10,449 nt of DNA from Puniceicoccales bacterium (GCA_031266155.1 JAISBO010000036.1:1-10449); one strand, 5' to 3'; numbered from the stretch's first letter, positions 1 through 7,060 are shown. Made by a program: numbers and translations. Notes: generated by a model not told the origin, from the sequence alone.

Positions 1-3000
1 TTACTTTGTTGGTGAGGTTATCTATGGTTATTTTTCCATCCACGGTGCTAACATCACCTTCTATTTTTACCCTGGAACGGATATTGGTAGCGTCAATGCC
101 AAGCTTGGTAAATATTGGATGTTCATCGCTTTTTGTTTTTACATGTTCCTCCGGATGGGTTCCATCGATTAGGCATAGAAAATTGTTTAAATCGATATTA
201 ACTTTAACATTGCCGTCCTGATCTTTGATTGTTATGAGTTTATTTCCAACATCAACCGTTACTTGGGAATCCTCGTATCCCCGTTGTTGCGCATATTGCT
301 GGCCAATTCTTTGAAATTCATCTTCCGTTAGCTTGCTCACTTGGTCAGTTATGAAACCCCGCAAAGCTTCCAACGGAACCCCCTCGAACATGTTCTTTAT
401 CCCCGAAGAGTCTTCTGGATCTCGCTCAAGAAGCGTATCGCTCGCCCCTGCCATTTCTGGCCAAATCATCATCTTTGGATCCGTGCATTTCAATACTTCA
501 TCGGGTGTTAATTTTTCTTTCTGGATCATTTTTTGGCACAAAACACAGGCAAACCCTAGTTCTTCGTTTGCCATGCCAGCTAGTGAAATTTTTTGGCTAA
601 AAGCGTTGTTCTTAAGCTCGGGGCCTCCGGCTGTTTTTACTATCCCATTCAGCTGAATATAAAGTGACATGTAAAGTTTATACTTTTGCATGTCCTCCTC
701 CGTCTGGACTGGATTTGGGAGGTTTTTAGAGGCTGTTTCAAAAAATTGATTGGCGATTCCTACAAACTGTTTACGTGTTGCCCTATCTTTTAGGGCTCCG
801 GCTAAGGCCTGGGGATTATTTGCGTCACCGCATAGCAATTTGCAAAACATTCTTTGCATTCCAAGGTTATTAAAAACACTGACATTTCCTGAGGTTTGCA
901 GCCATGAAAGCATGGCTTCCGTCTTTTGTAGAGCATTTCCACCGGGAGGTAAATGGCAGTGCTCTAGGAATGGAAATCGTTTGGCATATTTTGATTTCGC
1001 AATTTTTCCCTGGGGGTTGTCATTTAAAAACCCACAAATTTCTTTAAAATCACTTTGCAATTGTTCCCCGAACGAGACGTTTTTTATTACTGCCGGCTTC
1101 ATATCGCTCTGCCTGTCAAAAGCTATGCCGTCCTTTGCATTTTCGGCCAAACTTAGTAGCATATAGGCAAACCCATTACCTGCAGCCTTGCGACGCATAT
1201 TGAGTTTTTGCCCGGAATCTTCTACTCCTCTTGCCGTCGTAAAAAATTCACTTTTGGCGTCTTCATTTAACGACGATAGTAATGGTTCTGCATCTTGATA
1301 ATTTTCTATGGTTTTGTTTCCATTGAACAAAGCGTCTCGTATCTCTTCAGACCAATGGGCATGGACCAAAAGCCCACCTGCAACCTCATATTGGGCTTTG
1401 TCAATCCCACACTCTTTCCCATATTTTTTATAAATCGCCGCCCCTAATTTTATAAGATTGTCATAAATTTCCTGTTTATCTTTGGGCACAGCAATTCCAT
1501 TTCTTTTATTATATTCCGTATACGCTACGGCCATTCTAAAGAAATTGCTAATGTTTTCTAGGGTTTCTCCTTCGTTTTTGCCCCTTAGGGAGTCAAGGGT
1601 CCCCTGGTGGTTTGACAGAAACTCTTCAAACTTTCGTGCGCTGGCAAATCCCATGATTAAACGGGCAGAACAGGCACTTCCTTCTTTATTTAAGCCAGCT
1701 TGTTGCAAGAATGTAGGAACGTCATCACAGACTTGTATATTGCAGCCCTGTGAGGTTTGTAAGGCGCTATTTTGGGTGTATGTAGTATTAGCTTTCCCAA
1801 GGGATACTGCCCTGTTATCCTTGTGGGATTGGGCTGTGGCTGCGGGATTTGCTGAGCCTGTTTCCGGGCGAGTAAGGACATTGCTTACCTTTGATAAACA
1901 CTCGGATGCCAGTTCTGGACTAATTTTCCCAGACGCTTGCAAAGATAGAATCCTTTGTTGTATATCCCTGCCTAAAGCATTAAGGGCAACTATGTGTTGC
2001 TCCAATAGAGGTCCGCTTTCTCTTGCCATTTTTTCTTTAATATTGTCCAAATGGGCGACGTATCTATCTGTTTCAAACCTAGCAACAAGCGCTTCCTGGG
2101 ATTGGTTTCCTTTCGTGGCATATTGCAAGAGTTGTAACAATTCAAAATCTAAATTCGTTGGATTTTGTCCCGCAGATTTCATCAAGAGCATTTGTTCCTG
2201 GGGAACTTCCTTTGGTTGCCCCTTGCCATCACATATTTCCCGTAAATCAGCTCGTATGCTCTCAAGCGAGCTTGCAGGGTCGTTCGGGTCAAATTTATGT
2301 TTGAGGTTAAACAGCTGAAATGCATTAACATAATCCCCAGAATCCATCTGAATACCACCATGGGTTGTTAAAGTTTTAGGCTGTGTGGTAAATTTTGTAA
2401 TTTCCAAAGCTCCTTTTTCGTTTTTCCTGATTAGGAGAGCATTCCCCCCCTCTATTACCACCATTGGTTTATTTCCATTAACACATTCTTGTAAATGTTC
2501 CCGTGTCAATTCTTGAATTCCCCTAACATCTGATATATTTAATTCGTCAAAAACTTGACGTCTGATTTCTGGAACTTCTCCTCCAGATCTTACATCCCCA
2601 TGCCCATGTAAAAATGATCTAACTTGCGCAATCGAATCATCGGTCGATATGTATGCGTTTCCTCTTAAGTTGCGAAAGTTGCGTTCTTGTTCCGTGGATA
2701 TTTCTGCGGGTTGTACCGGTTCTCCGATGGGCTCTCCAATGCTTTTAAAAATTCCTTCTATACCTTCTCGAAACTTCTGACTTTCAGAATTGTGATAAAT
2801 CTCTTTTAGCCCTTGTTTAAATTCGTTTATCAAAGCACCAAAGATGGGGTTCCTACGCAGGCTCCACATCAAAAGTCTTTCCGGGAAAAAAGTAAATTTA
2901 ATCCTTCCGCTCAAAGAACGTCGTTCGGTCAAGATGGAGTGTCCAATTTTGGTTAGCGTATTCACTAAAGAACCATATCCTGCCTCACCACGCATTTCAC

Positions 3001-3079
3001 GTAAATCTATGGAGCTATTTTTCGTTGCACCGGCCAGTTCAATAGCTTTTTCTAGGGAATTCCAATCTGTTCGTGACAT
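1..3079 (-). CDS. Giant soluble protein of unknown function (C-terminus beyond left edge)
   Basis: I do not recognise this gene. Translating the minus strand from the ATG at 3079-3077 gives an unbroken frame of 1026 codons down to base 2, so the C-terminus lies outside the window. An in-frame stop (3100-3098) sits seven codons upstream of the ATG, which makes this the first possible ATG. AAAAGG lies about 6 bases before it as a moderate ribosome-binding site. I see no signal peptide, no membrane segment and no catalytic motif. The composition is mixed and polar and looks mostly helical. A Ser/Thr/Asn/Gln/Ala-rich linker at about residues 403-445 probably separates two globular halves. Gly/Asp-rich stretches with beta-like alternation near the truncated end (about residues 960-1026) may mark another domain. 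Size, solubility, lack of a known fold and the nearby translocase fit a secreted effector or structural protein of an intracellular bacterium, but that is inference. Sure of the ORF, not of the function. Confidence 0.85.
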   Translation of the reverse strand, partial: MSRTDWNSLEKAIELAGATKNSSIDLREMRGEAGYGSLVNTLTKIGHSILTERRSLSGRIKFTFFPERLLMWSLRRNPIFGALINEFKQGLKEIYHNSESQKFREGIEGIFKSIGEPIGEPVQPAEISTEQERNFRNLRGNAYISTDDSIAQVRSFLHGHGDVRSGGEVPEIRRQVFDELNISDVRGIQELTREHLQECVNGNKPMVVIEGGNALLIRKNEKGALEITKFTTQPKTLTTHGGIQMDSGDYVNAFQLFNLKHKFDPNDPASSLESIRADLREICDGKGQPKEVPQEQMLLMKSAGQNPTNLDFELLQLLQYATKGNQSQEALVARFETDRYVAHLDNIKEKMARESGPLLEQHIVALNALGRDIQQRILSLQASGKISPELASECLSKVSNVLTRPETGSANPAATAQSHKDNRAVSLGKANTTYTQNSALQTSQGCNIQVCDDVPTFLQQAGLNKEGSACSARLIMGFASARKFEEFLSNHQGTLDSLRGKNEGETLENISNFFRMAVAYTEYNKRNGIAVPKDKQEIYDNLIKLGAAIYKKYGKECGIDKAQYEVAGGLLVHAHWSEEIRDALFNGNKTIENYQDAEPLLSSLNEDAKSEFFTTARGVEDSGQKLNMRRKAAGNGFAYMLLSLAENAKDGIAFDRQSDMKPAVIKNVSFGEQLQSDFKEICGFLNDNPQGKIAKSKYAKRFPFLEHCHLPPGGNALQKTEAMLSWLQTSGNVSVFNNLGMQRMFCKLLCGDANNPQALAGALKDRATRKQFVGIANQFFETASKNLPNPVQTEEDMQKYKLYMSLYIQLNGIVKTAGGPELKNNAFSQKISLAGMANEELGFACVLCQKMIQKEKLTPDEVLKCTDPKMMIWPEMAGASDTLLERDPEDSSGIKNMFEGVPLEALRGFITDQVSKLTEDEFQRIGQQYAQQRGYEDSQVTVDVGNKLITIKDQDGNVKVNIDLNNFLCLIDGTHPEEHVKTKSDEHPIFTKLGIDATNIRSRVKIEGDVSTVDGKITIDNLTNKV

Positions 3080-3110
3080 ATTAAACCTTTTGTGAGTTTA
3101 AACTTTGGGC

Positions 3111-3138
3111 AGTATACACTCCATCGCGCTATTGTCAA
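3111..3138 (-). promoter_or_regulatory. Sigma70-like promoter of the giant gene
   Basis: Read on the minus strand, TTGACA (3138-3133), a 16-base spacer and TATACT (3116-3111) form a near-consensus promoter. Predicted transcription start is near 3104, about 25 bases before the ATG. A perfect 10-base palindrome, AGTTTAAACT (3095-3104), covers the predicted start site and could be an operator. The promoter is seen in sequence; the operator is only a suggestion. Confidence 0.7.
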
Positions 3139-3224
3139 TTTTTAAACATATTCTGGGTCAATTTTTTCTCAAAAATTCACAAATCGACGGGACGGTTTTT
3201 TTGAGGACTGGGACAAGACCATAG

Positions 3225-3246
3225 GCAAGTTTCAGCTTGCTATAAA
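3225..3246 (+). promoter_or_regulatory. Extended -10 promoter with inverted repeat, upstream of the MFS gene
   Basis: TGC-TATAAA (TG at 3238-3239, hexamer 3241-3246) is an extended -10 element 25 bases before the MFS start codon. No convincing -35 hexamer is visible, as is usual for extended -10 promoters. The element is overlapped by a perfect 5-bp inverted repeat with a 6-base loop (GCAAG at 3225-3229, CTTGC at 3236-3240), which may bind a regulator. A run of A follows the hexamer. Confidence 0.45.
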
Positions 3247-3271
3247 AAAATTTTATCATTTTCCTAAGGGC

Positions 3272-4486
3272 ATGGGCAAAGCTTTTTCAAATGCCGAAGT
3301 AGCAAAAAAAACATTCTTCTTTGACAATTGGAGGTGTTTTTGTTCAGGGCCTATGGATTCTTTGACCGAGAATCTTGCTTTGGTCATTGTCCTTCGGGTA
3401 TTTCAGGCCCCCAATTGGATAAAATCTCTCATATTTGCCTCAAGCTTTGTGGGAAATTTCTTTACCGCCCTAACCCAATCCCTAGTAGCAGGGCAAAGGC
3501 GACATGGGACCATGGATTTTAGTACAATCCATTGGTTCATCGTTTCATTGTTGGTATTTGCTTCGACTTGGGCAACATCGGTTGTGCCATTTTCGCTCCT
3601 AATATCGTTGGCCATAATATTTTCCAAACAACCGATTCCTCTGATGGAAGATGTCTACGGGCAAAATTATTCACCGCAGGAACGGGGCAGTCGGCTAGCC
3701 ATTACGCTCAATTTGCTACTATTATCCACCATAATTTTTGGCCAGACAGGAGGAAAATTGATGGATTTAAATTTGCAAAACTACAAACCGGTACTCCTCT
3801 TTGTGTCACTGGCAGCAATGGGAACAGCTTTGTCCTTTTCTAAAATTCCTTCCAGGATCCTTCCCGCGGAAGGGAAAAAATCCGTGGTTTCCAATATCAA
3901 AATAATTTTTACGGACAAGCAATTTGGAATGGCTCTCCTTTGGTGGTCGCTATCAGGAATTGGCATGCAGATGATGGGGCCCCTGCGGACAGAATACCTA
4001 ATGGATAATGCCTATGGCATGGGCGCTTCGAATACATTTACGATCCTCCTATCCATAACTATCCCCATGGGATTTAGAATTTTGAGCACCTTTGTCTGTG
4101 GCCAAATTTTCCATCGGTTCAATTTTATTGCCATAAAGCTAATGGTTAATATATTTCTAATGGCCAGCGTCTTACTGTTTTTTAACACGAAGACAAAATT
4201 TTTAGTCGCTCTTGCATCCGCTTGTGCCGGCATTGCTCGCGGTGGAGGTGAAATAATTTGGTGCCTGTGGATCACTAAAATTGTACCGAAGGAAAAATTT
4301 AGTCTGTACATGGGTCTCAACGTTGCCGTTACAGGACTAAGAGGGCTACTGTCTCCCTTCATAGGATATGGTATTCACCGATATCTATCATTGTCCCAAA
4401 TGAGCTACTTTTCAGCCACGCTCGTGCTAATTTCGTCCTTCGGTTTCTTTTCGTTGATTAAACATCCACGTTTTGCCTCAATATAA
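3272..4486 (+). CDS. Major facilitator superfamily transporter
   Basis: A 404-residue polytopic membrane protein of the usual MFS length, with about 11-12 hydrophobic segments separated by short basic loops. The central cytoplasmic loop is short (about residues 190-215, between Leu187 and the next helix pair). Residues 129-142 read Tyr-Gly-Gln-Asn-Tyr-Ser with a following Arg-Gly-Ser-Arg, a loop pattern I associate with uncharacterised verrucomicrobial MFS proteins. The substrate cannot be told from sequence. I chose the ATG at 3272 because the Asn-Trp-Arg at residues 19-21 looks like the conserved entry to helix 1. The AAGGG before it is only one base away, an awkward spacing. The next ATG (codon 28, at 3353) has GGAGGTG 16 bases upstream, which is too far, but that start is not excluded. 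The gene is divergent from the giant gene and is followed by 184 AT-rich bases without an evident terminator. Confidence 0.85.
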   Translation: MGKAFSNAEVAKKTFFFDNWRCFCSGPMDSLTENLALVIVLRVFQAPNWIKSLIFASSFVGNFFTALTQSLVAGQRRHGTMDFSTIHWFIVSLLVFASTWATSVVPFSLLISLAIIFSKQPIPLMEDVYGQNYSPQERGSRLAITLNLLLLSTIIFGQTGGKLMDLNLQNYKPVLLFVSLAAMGTALSFSKIPSRILPAEGKKSVVSNIKIIFTDKQFGMALLWWSLSGIGMQMMGPLRTEYLMDNAYGMGASNTFTILLSITIPMGFRILSTFVCGQIFHRFNFIAIKLMVNIFLMASVLLFFNTKTKFLVALASACAGIARGGGEIIWCLWITKIVPKEKFSLYMGLNVAVTGLRGLLSPFIGYGIHRYLSLSQMSYFSATLVLISSFGFFSLIKHPRFASI

Positions 4487-4600
4487 GTATCATCAAATTA
4501 AGTGGGAAAGAGGGTTATGGAACATATAGAGAAGTGAAAGTTTTTGAAATTTTTTATTAAATCCCGAAGAACTATTCTTTTTTTATTGATTTATGTTTTT

Positions 4601-4629
4601 TTGTGTGCTATGCGTAGCTGCAACATAAT
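4601..4629 (+). promoter_or_regulatory. Candidate promoter for the pentad-repeat protein gene
   Basis: TTGTGT (4601-4606), a 17-base spacer and CATAAT (4624-4629) precede the 113-residue protein gene by about 40 bases. The spacer contains a short inverted repeat GCTA-TGCG-TAGC (4607-4618) that could be an operator. The rest of the 4487-4670 gap is AT-rich, with nothing else I can name. The ribosome-binding site of the next gene, AAAGGAG (4651-4657), is strong but sits 13 bases from its ATG. Confidence 0.4.
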
Positions 4630-4670
4630 ATTTTATATGGAACTTTAACAAAAGGAGACAATTTAAATTT

Positions 4671-5012
4671 ATGGATAGCCAAGGAACTAGTAATGTTTTA
4701 TCGGATGTATTACCGCCTACAATGGATCATAGGCAGTTCGAGAGCAAGTACGGCCATGGAGAAAAAAATCAAAGAAAACATGTCCTACTAGAGCCTTCAG
4801 GGCATACGCCAGCTAATAAAGGACTAGCAATGAGGGGAGCACTAGCGTTGGGAACATTAGTGCTGGGAATACCTACGGTAGGAATAGCAGCACTGGTAGT
4901 AGCAGTAATGGGAACAGCATTAACGGGAATACTAGCATCGGCAGTACTGGTAATGGGCTTGATAAAAGTATGCAGGAAATGTCTTGGGCAAGTGTTTTTC
5001 GTTGCAAAATAA
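4671..5012 (+). CDS. Small Inc-like membrane protein with Gly pentad repeats
   Basis: I do not recognise the family. The 113-residue product has two parts. Residues 1-50 are polar and charged with no signal peptide. Residues 57-98 form an unbroken stretch of about 42 hydrophobic or small residues, long enough for two membrane helices joined by a tight turn. The tail (99-113) is basic, with Cys101 and Cys104. From residue 51 the chain is written in pentads: positions 51, 56, 61, 66, 71, 81, 86, 96 and 106 are Gly, while 76, 91, 101 and 111 are Val, Ala, Cys and Val. This layout resembles the bilobed hydrophobic hairpin of chlamydial inclusion-membrane (Inc) proteins, but I see no homology, and a host-membrane role is inference. 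An AAAGGAG sits 13 bases before the ATG. Its position just upstream of the nucleotide translocase is suggestive. A small phage-type holin or a bacteriocin-like peptide are alternatives. Confidence 0.7.
   Translation: MDSQGTSNVLSDVLPPTMDHRQFESKYGHGEKNQRKHVLLEPSGHTPANKGLAMRGALALGTLVLGIPTVGIAALVVAVMGTALTGILASAVLVMGLIKVCRKCLGQVFFVAK
4821..4970 (+). repeat. Diverged 15-nt in-frame tandem repeat (10 units)
   Basis: Ten consecutive 15-base units inside the small membrane protein gene follow the approximate consensus GGA-AYA-STA-GYA-MTG. Units start at 4821, 4836, 4851, 4866, 4881, 4896, 4911, 4926, 4941 and 4956. Seven begin GGA, one GGC, and the two exceptions are GTA and GCA, each one base from GGA. 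The motif GGGAAYA recurs across unit boundaries. The phase can be followed, weaker, to the stop codon (units at 4971, 4986 and 5001). This looks like a gene segment that grew by tandem duplication of a 15-mer and then diverged. Confidence 0.75.
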
Positions 5013-5020
5013 AGGAAGAA

Positions 5021-5107
5021 ATGTTCCCTGCCATGTTTTTTCATCACACTAATCACGGTCATGCCGCTACTGGAAACAGTGGCGGTAGCGATCTAGCTCT
5101 ATACTAA
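5021..5107 (+). CDS. Possible 28-codon His-rich small ORF
   Basis: A short ATG-to-TAA frame starts 8 bases after the stop of the preceding gene, with AAGGA about 4 bases before its ATG and overlapping that upstream stop. The peptide begins Met-Phe-Pro-Ala-Met-Phe-Phe, continues with four His in seven residues (8, 9, 12, 14), and ends in a Gly/Ser/Asn-rich tail. The downstream half coincides with a strong RNA hairpin (5062-5087), so the conserved unit here may be RNA rather than peptide. It could also be a frameshifted remnant of the upstream gene. Low confidence that it is translated. Confidence 0.22.
   Translation: MFPAMFFHHTNHGHAATGNSGGSDLALY
5062..5087 (+). other. Strong hairpin with GAAA tetraloop
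   Basis: Bases 5062-5072 pair with 5077-5087 (11 pairs including two G-U) around a GAAA loop, a stable GNRA tetraloop. No T-run follows, so it is not a standard intrinsic terminator. It could stabilise the 3' end of the upstream transcript, end transcription in a factor-dependent way, or belong to a structured RNA in the 284-base gap before the translocase gene. Confidence 0.5.
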
Positions 5108-5171
5108 ATCTCAAATACTTGCCTGTACGTTTGGAGGTGAGGAAAGAGCATTCCCATAGATACATAATAGT

Positions 5172-5226
5172 ATTCGTTTCTGGGGATTATCTCTAGAAAC
5201 TATGATAAAAAACGAATCTTTTATCA
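5172..5226 (+). promoter_or_regulatory. Overlapping inverted repeats upstream of the translocase gene
   Basis: Three perfect inverted repeats share bases. ATTCGTTT (5172-5179) pairs with AAACGAAT (5210-5217). GTTTCT (5176-5181) pairs with AGAAAC (5195-5200). TGATAAAA (5203-5210) pairs with TTTTATCA (5219-5226). The first is incompatible with the second (shared 5176-5179) and with the third (its right arm fills the third's loop). In RNA this would allow alternative folds; in DNA the third is a 24-base operator-like palindrome. Neither role is proven. No convincing promoter upstream of 5172 was found, which weakens the RNA-switch reading. Confidence 0.35.
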
Positions 5227-5234
5227 AAAAAATA

Positions 5235-5294
5235 TTGATTAATCTTAAAAAAACAAATAAATAGTATTTTGGGAGGGTTTAAAAAGGTTTAAAA
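5235..5294 (+). promoter_or_regulatory. Weak promoter and duplicated leader motif before the translocase
   Basis: TTGATT (5235-5240) is followed after 17 bases by TAAATA (5258-5263), a poor -10, so this promoter is tentative. Closer to the gene, GGTTTAAAA occurs twice in tandem (5276-5284 and 5286-5294, period 10). The AAGG of the second copy (5284-5287) lies 9 bases before the ATG and probably serves as ribosome-binding site. The stretch AAAAGGTTTAA also occurs directly upstream of the giant gene's ATG. Confidence 0.3.
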
Positions 5295-5296
5295 TT

Positions 5297-6841
5297 ATGA
5301 GCGACAGTGACACAATGCCAGAATTTGGCAAAATAAGGAAGTTCTTTTTCCCGATCTATGGGTTCGAAGTAAAAAAAGCATTGCCGATGGGGTTGATGTT
5401 TTTTTTCATTCTGTTTAATTATACATGTCTAAGAAACATGAAAGATGCCATGATAATCACGGCACCTAATTCGGGAGCGGAAGTCCTTCCTTTTTTAAAG
5501 GCATTTTTGGTCATGCCTAGTGCGATATTATTTACACTGCTTTATGCCAAAGGTAGTGACACTATGAGTAGTGAAAATTTGTTCTATGTGACCATTGGAT
5601 TTTTCATAATATTCTTTGGACTTTTTGGATTTGTAATCTATCCCCATTTGGATTTTTTTCACCCAGCAGCGGCCACCGTTGCATATTGGCAAGATAACTG
5701 TAGCGGAAGCGTGCGTTGGCCATTGGCAATATTAGGAAACTGGTCATTTGCACTATTCTATGTGATGTCAGAATTATGGGGAAGTGCAACCCTATCCCTA
5801 TTGTTTTGGCAATTTGCCAATCAAATATGTAAAACTTCGGAAGCTAAAAGATTTTATTCATTTTTTGGATTGCTTGCCCAATTTTCCCTGCTATTGGCAG
5901 GAGAAGTTGCCGATTACTTTTCCAAAATTTCTCGCGGTCTTCCCGATCCTTGGGCAGTTTCTCTGCGATGGTTAATGGGGATAGTCGTAGTATCCGGTAT
6001 TGTGCTTATGGGAATCCATCGTTGGATTTATAAATATGTATTAACCGATAAGCGATTTTATGATAAGCCGGAACTTCCAGGGGCAAAAAAGAAAAAAGCT
6101 AAAATGGGATTCTGGCAAAGCATGATGTTTATAGTGACTTCTCCATATTTAGGTTTGATAGCTGCACTGGTAATTTGCTATGGAATCGGCGTCAACGTAA
6201 TCGAAGGGCTGTGGAAAGGCCAGGTAAAATTAATGCATTCCAACGCCAATGAATTTAATGCGTTTATGGGGCGCTATTCATTCTATACGGGAATAGCATC
6301 GATGATTGTAATGGTTATCGGTGGTAATATTTTGCGCAAATTTAGCTGGTTTACGGCTGCCGCTATTACGCCAGCATTAACTTTAGTCGCCGGTAGCATA
6401 TTTTTTTCCTTCATAATATGGAGAAATGATTTTGTAGGTGTACTGGCTCAGATTGGAACAAATCCCATAACGGCAGCGGTTTTCATCGGATCGGTAATAT
6501 TAATTTTAGCAAAGGCTACCAAGTATGCTCTCTTTGACCTAACGAAAGAAATGGCCTATATCCCACTCGATGATGAAATGAAAGTAAAAGGTAAAGTCGT
6601 GGTCGAGGTCATCGGCGGACGGTTGGGCAAAGCAAGTGGAGCATGGTTACAATCTGGATTATTGATGATCTTTGGACTAAATGTATTCAGCCATGGCAAA
6701 AAGGTAGAACTGATAAGTTTAGCACCATACCTATTTGGAATATTAGTTACGATTTGCCTAGTGTGGCTACTCGCGGTGCGAGCGCTTAGCAAAAAAATTG
6801 CAGCGGTAACAGCCGCAGGCTCCAACGTTGTGAACACCTAG
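5297..6841 (+). CDS. tlc: TLC-family ATP/ADP (nucleotide) translocase
   Basis: A 514-residue inner-membrane carrier of the bacterial/plastid TLC (Npt) nucleotide transporter family, with the usual length and about 12 membrane helices. Known members exchange host ATP for bacterial ADP or import other nucleotides or NAD. Family signatures visible here are Arg-Asn-Met-Lys-Asp at 46-50, the Ala-Pro-Asn-Ser-Gly-Ala-Glu segment at 56-62, Ser-Glu-Leu-Trp-Gly at 158-162, and Phe-Trp-Gln-Phe-Ala-Asn at 170-175. Later comes the highly conserved block from about 409 (KYALFD, TKEMAYIPLD, KVKGK, then GGRLGKASG). Lys49 and Glu159 are among the charged residues this family normally keeps. Substrate specificity cannot be read from sequence. 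It appears to be monocistronic, with a structured leader upstream and a strong terminator at 6926-6952. It is the strongest evidence for an intracellular lifestyle. The ATG at 5297 fits the family N-terminus and has AAGG 9 bases before it. Confidence 0.95.
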   Translation: MSDSDTMPEFGKIRKFFFPIYGFEVKKALPMGLMFFFILFNYTCLRNMKDAMIITAPNSGAEVLPFLKAFLVMPSAILFTLLYAKGSDTMSSENLFYVTIGFFIIFFGLFGFVIYPHLDFFHPAAATVAYWQDNCSGSVRWPLAILGNWSFALFYVMSELWGSATLSLLFWQFANQICKTSEAKRFYSFFGLLAQFSLLLAGEVADYFSKISRGLPDPWAVSLRWLMGIVVVSGIVLMGIHRWIYKYVLTDKRFYDKPELPGAKKKKAKMGFWQSMMFIVTSPYLGLIAALVICYGIGVNVIEGLWKGQVKLMHSNANEFNAFMGRYSFYTGIASMIVMVIGGNILRKFSWFTAAAITPALTLVAGSIFFSFIIWRNDFVGVLAQIGTNPITAAVFIGSVILILAKATKYALFDLTKEMAYIPLDDEMKVKGKVVVEVIGGRLGKASGAWLQSGLLMIFGLNVFSHGKKVELISLAPYLFGILVTICLVWLLAVRALSKKIAAVTAAGSNVVNT

Positions 6842-6897
6842 TAAAAAAAATGGCGGCGATGGCAGCCATAGCTTCCACAGCGGCAACAAGCGAATAG
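6791..6897 (+). repeat. Imperfect duplication of the translocase 3' end, with a 15-codon ORF
   Basis: The end of the translocase gene from 6791 (a run of seven A, then Ile-Ala-Ala-Val codons) resembles the sequence from 6844 (seven A, then Met-Ala-Ala-Met codons). About 26 of 37 bases match without gaps at an offset of 53. The second copy forms a 15-codon ORF (6850-6897) rich in Ala codons, out of frame with the translocase, whose stop is at 6839-6841. It may be a relic of a tandem duplication or of an older, longer C-terminus. The low-complexity Ala codons make chance similarity possible. Confidence 0.35.
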
Positions 6898-6925
6898 CTG
6901 TTGAGTTTAGTATTTATTCGGACCC

Positions 6926-6952
6926 GTCCTCGGCATATTGCCGAGGACTTTT
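6926..6952 (+). terminator. Rho-independent terminator of the translocase gene
   Basis: GTCCTCGGCA (6926-6935) pairs perfectly with TGCCGAGGAC (6939-6948) around a TAT loop, followed directly by TTTT (6949-6952) and further T-rich sequence. This is a textbook intrinsic terminator 85 bases after the translocase stop. It separates that gene from the HAD gene. The remaining bases to 7060 are AT-rich, without a clear promoter. Confidence 0.85.
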
Positions 6953-7060
6953 GGTTATAAATTTGGTTGTGAAAAAGATAATTCAATTTTTATTCGCAAT
7001 TTTTAAAAAATTTACCATATAGCGTGGCCAGTAGGGTTTCATAAAAATCACCGCAAACAT

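Noticed and set aside
1482..2318. Plus-strand open frame of 278 codons, and shorter ones at 6-221, 333-656, 750-1166 and 2844-3095
   Set aside because: All lie opposite the single 1026-codon minus-strand frame, which is unbroken and has a promoter and start signals. The plus-strand products are Ser/Cys/Phe-rich with no ribosome-binding sites, as expected of antisense shadows.
4012..4362. Minus-strand 116-codon frame inside the MFS gene, plus overlapping frames at 3328-3522, 3403-3627, 3532-3843 and 3781-3966
   Set aside because: They are shadows of the MFS gene, which has coherent membrane topology. None shows a domain or start signals.
4769..5062. Minus-strand 97-codon frame rich in Ala/Thr/Pro/Val
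   Set aside because: It is the reverse reading of the 15-nt repeat, which naturally gives a low-complexity open frame. The plus frame has the better ribosome-binding site and a sensible membrane profile.
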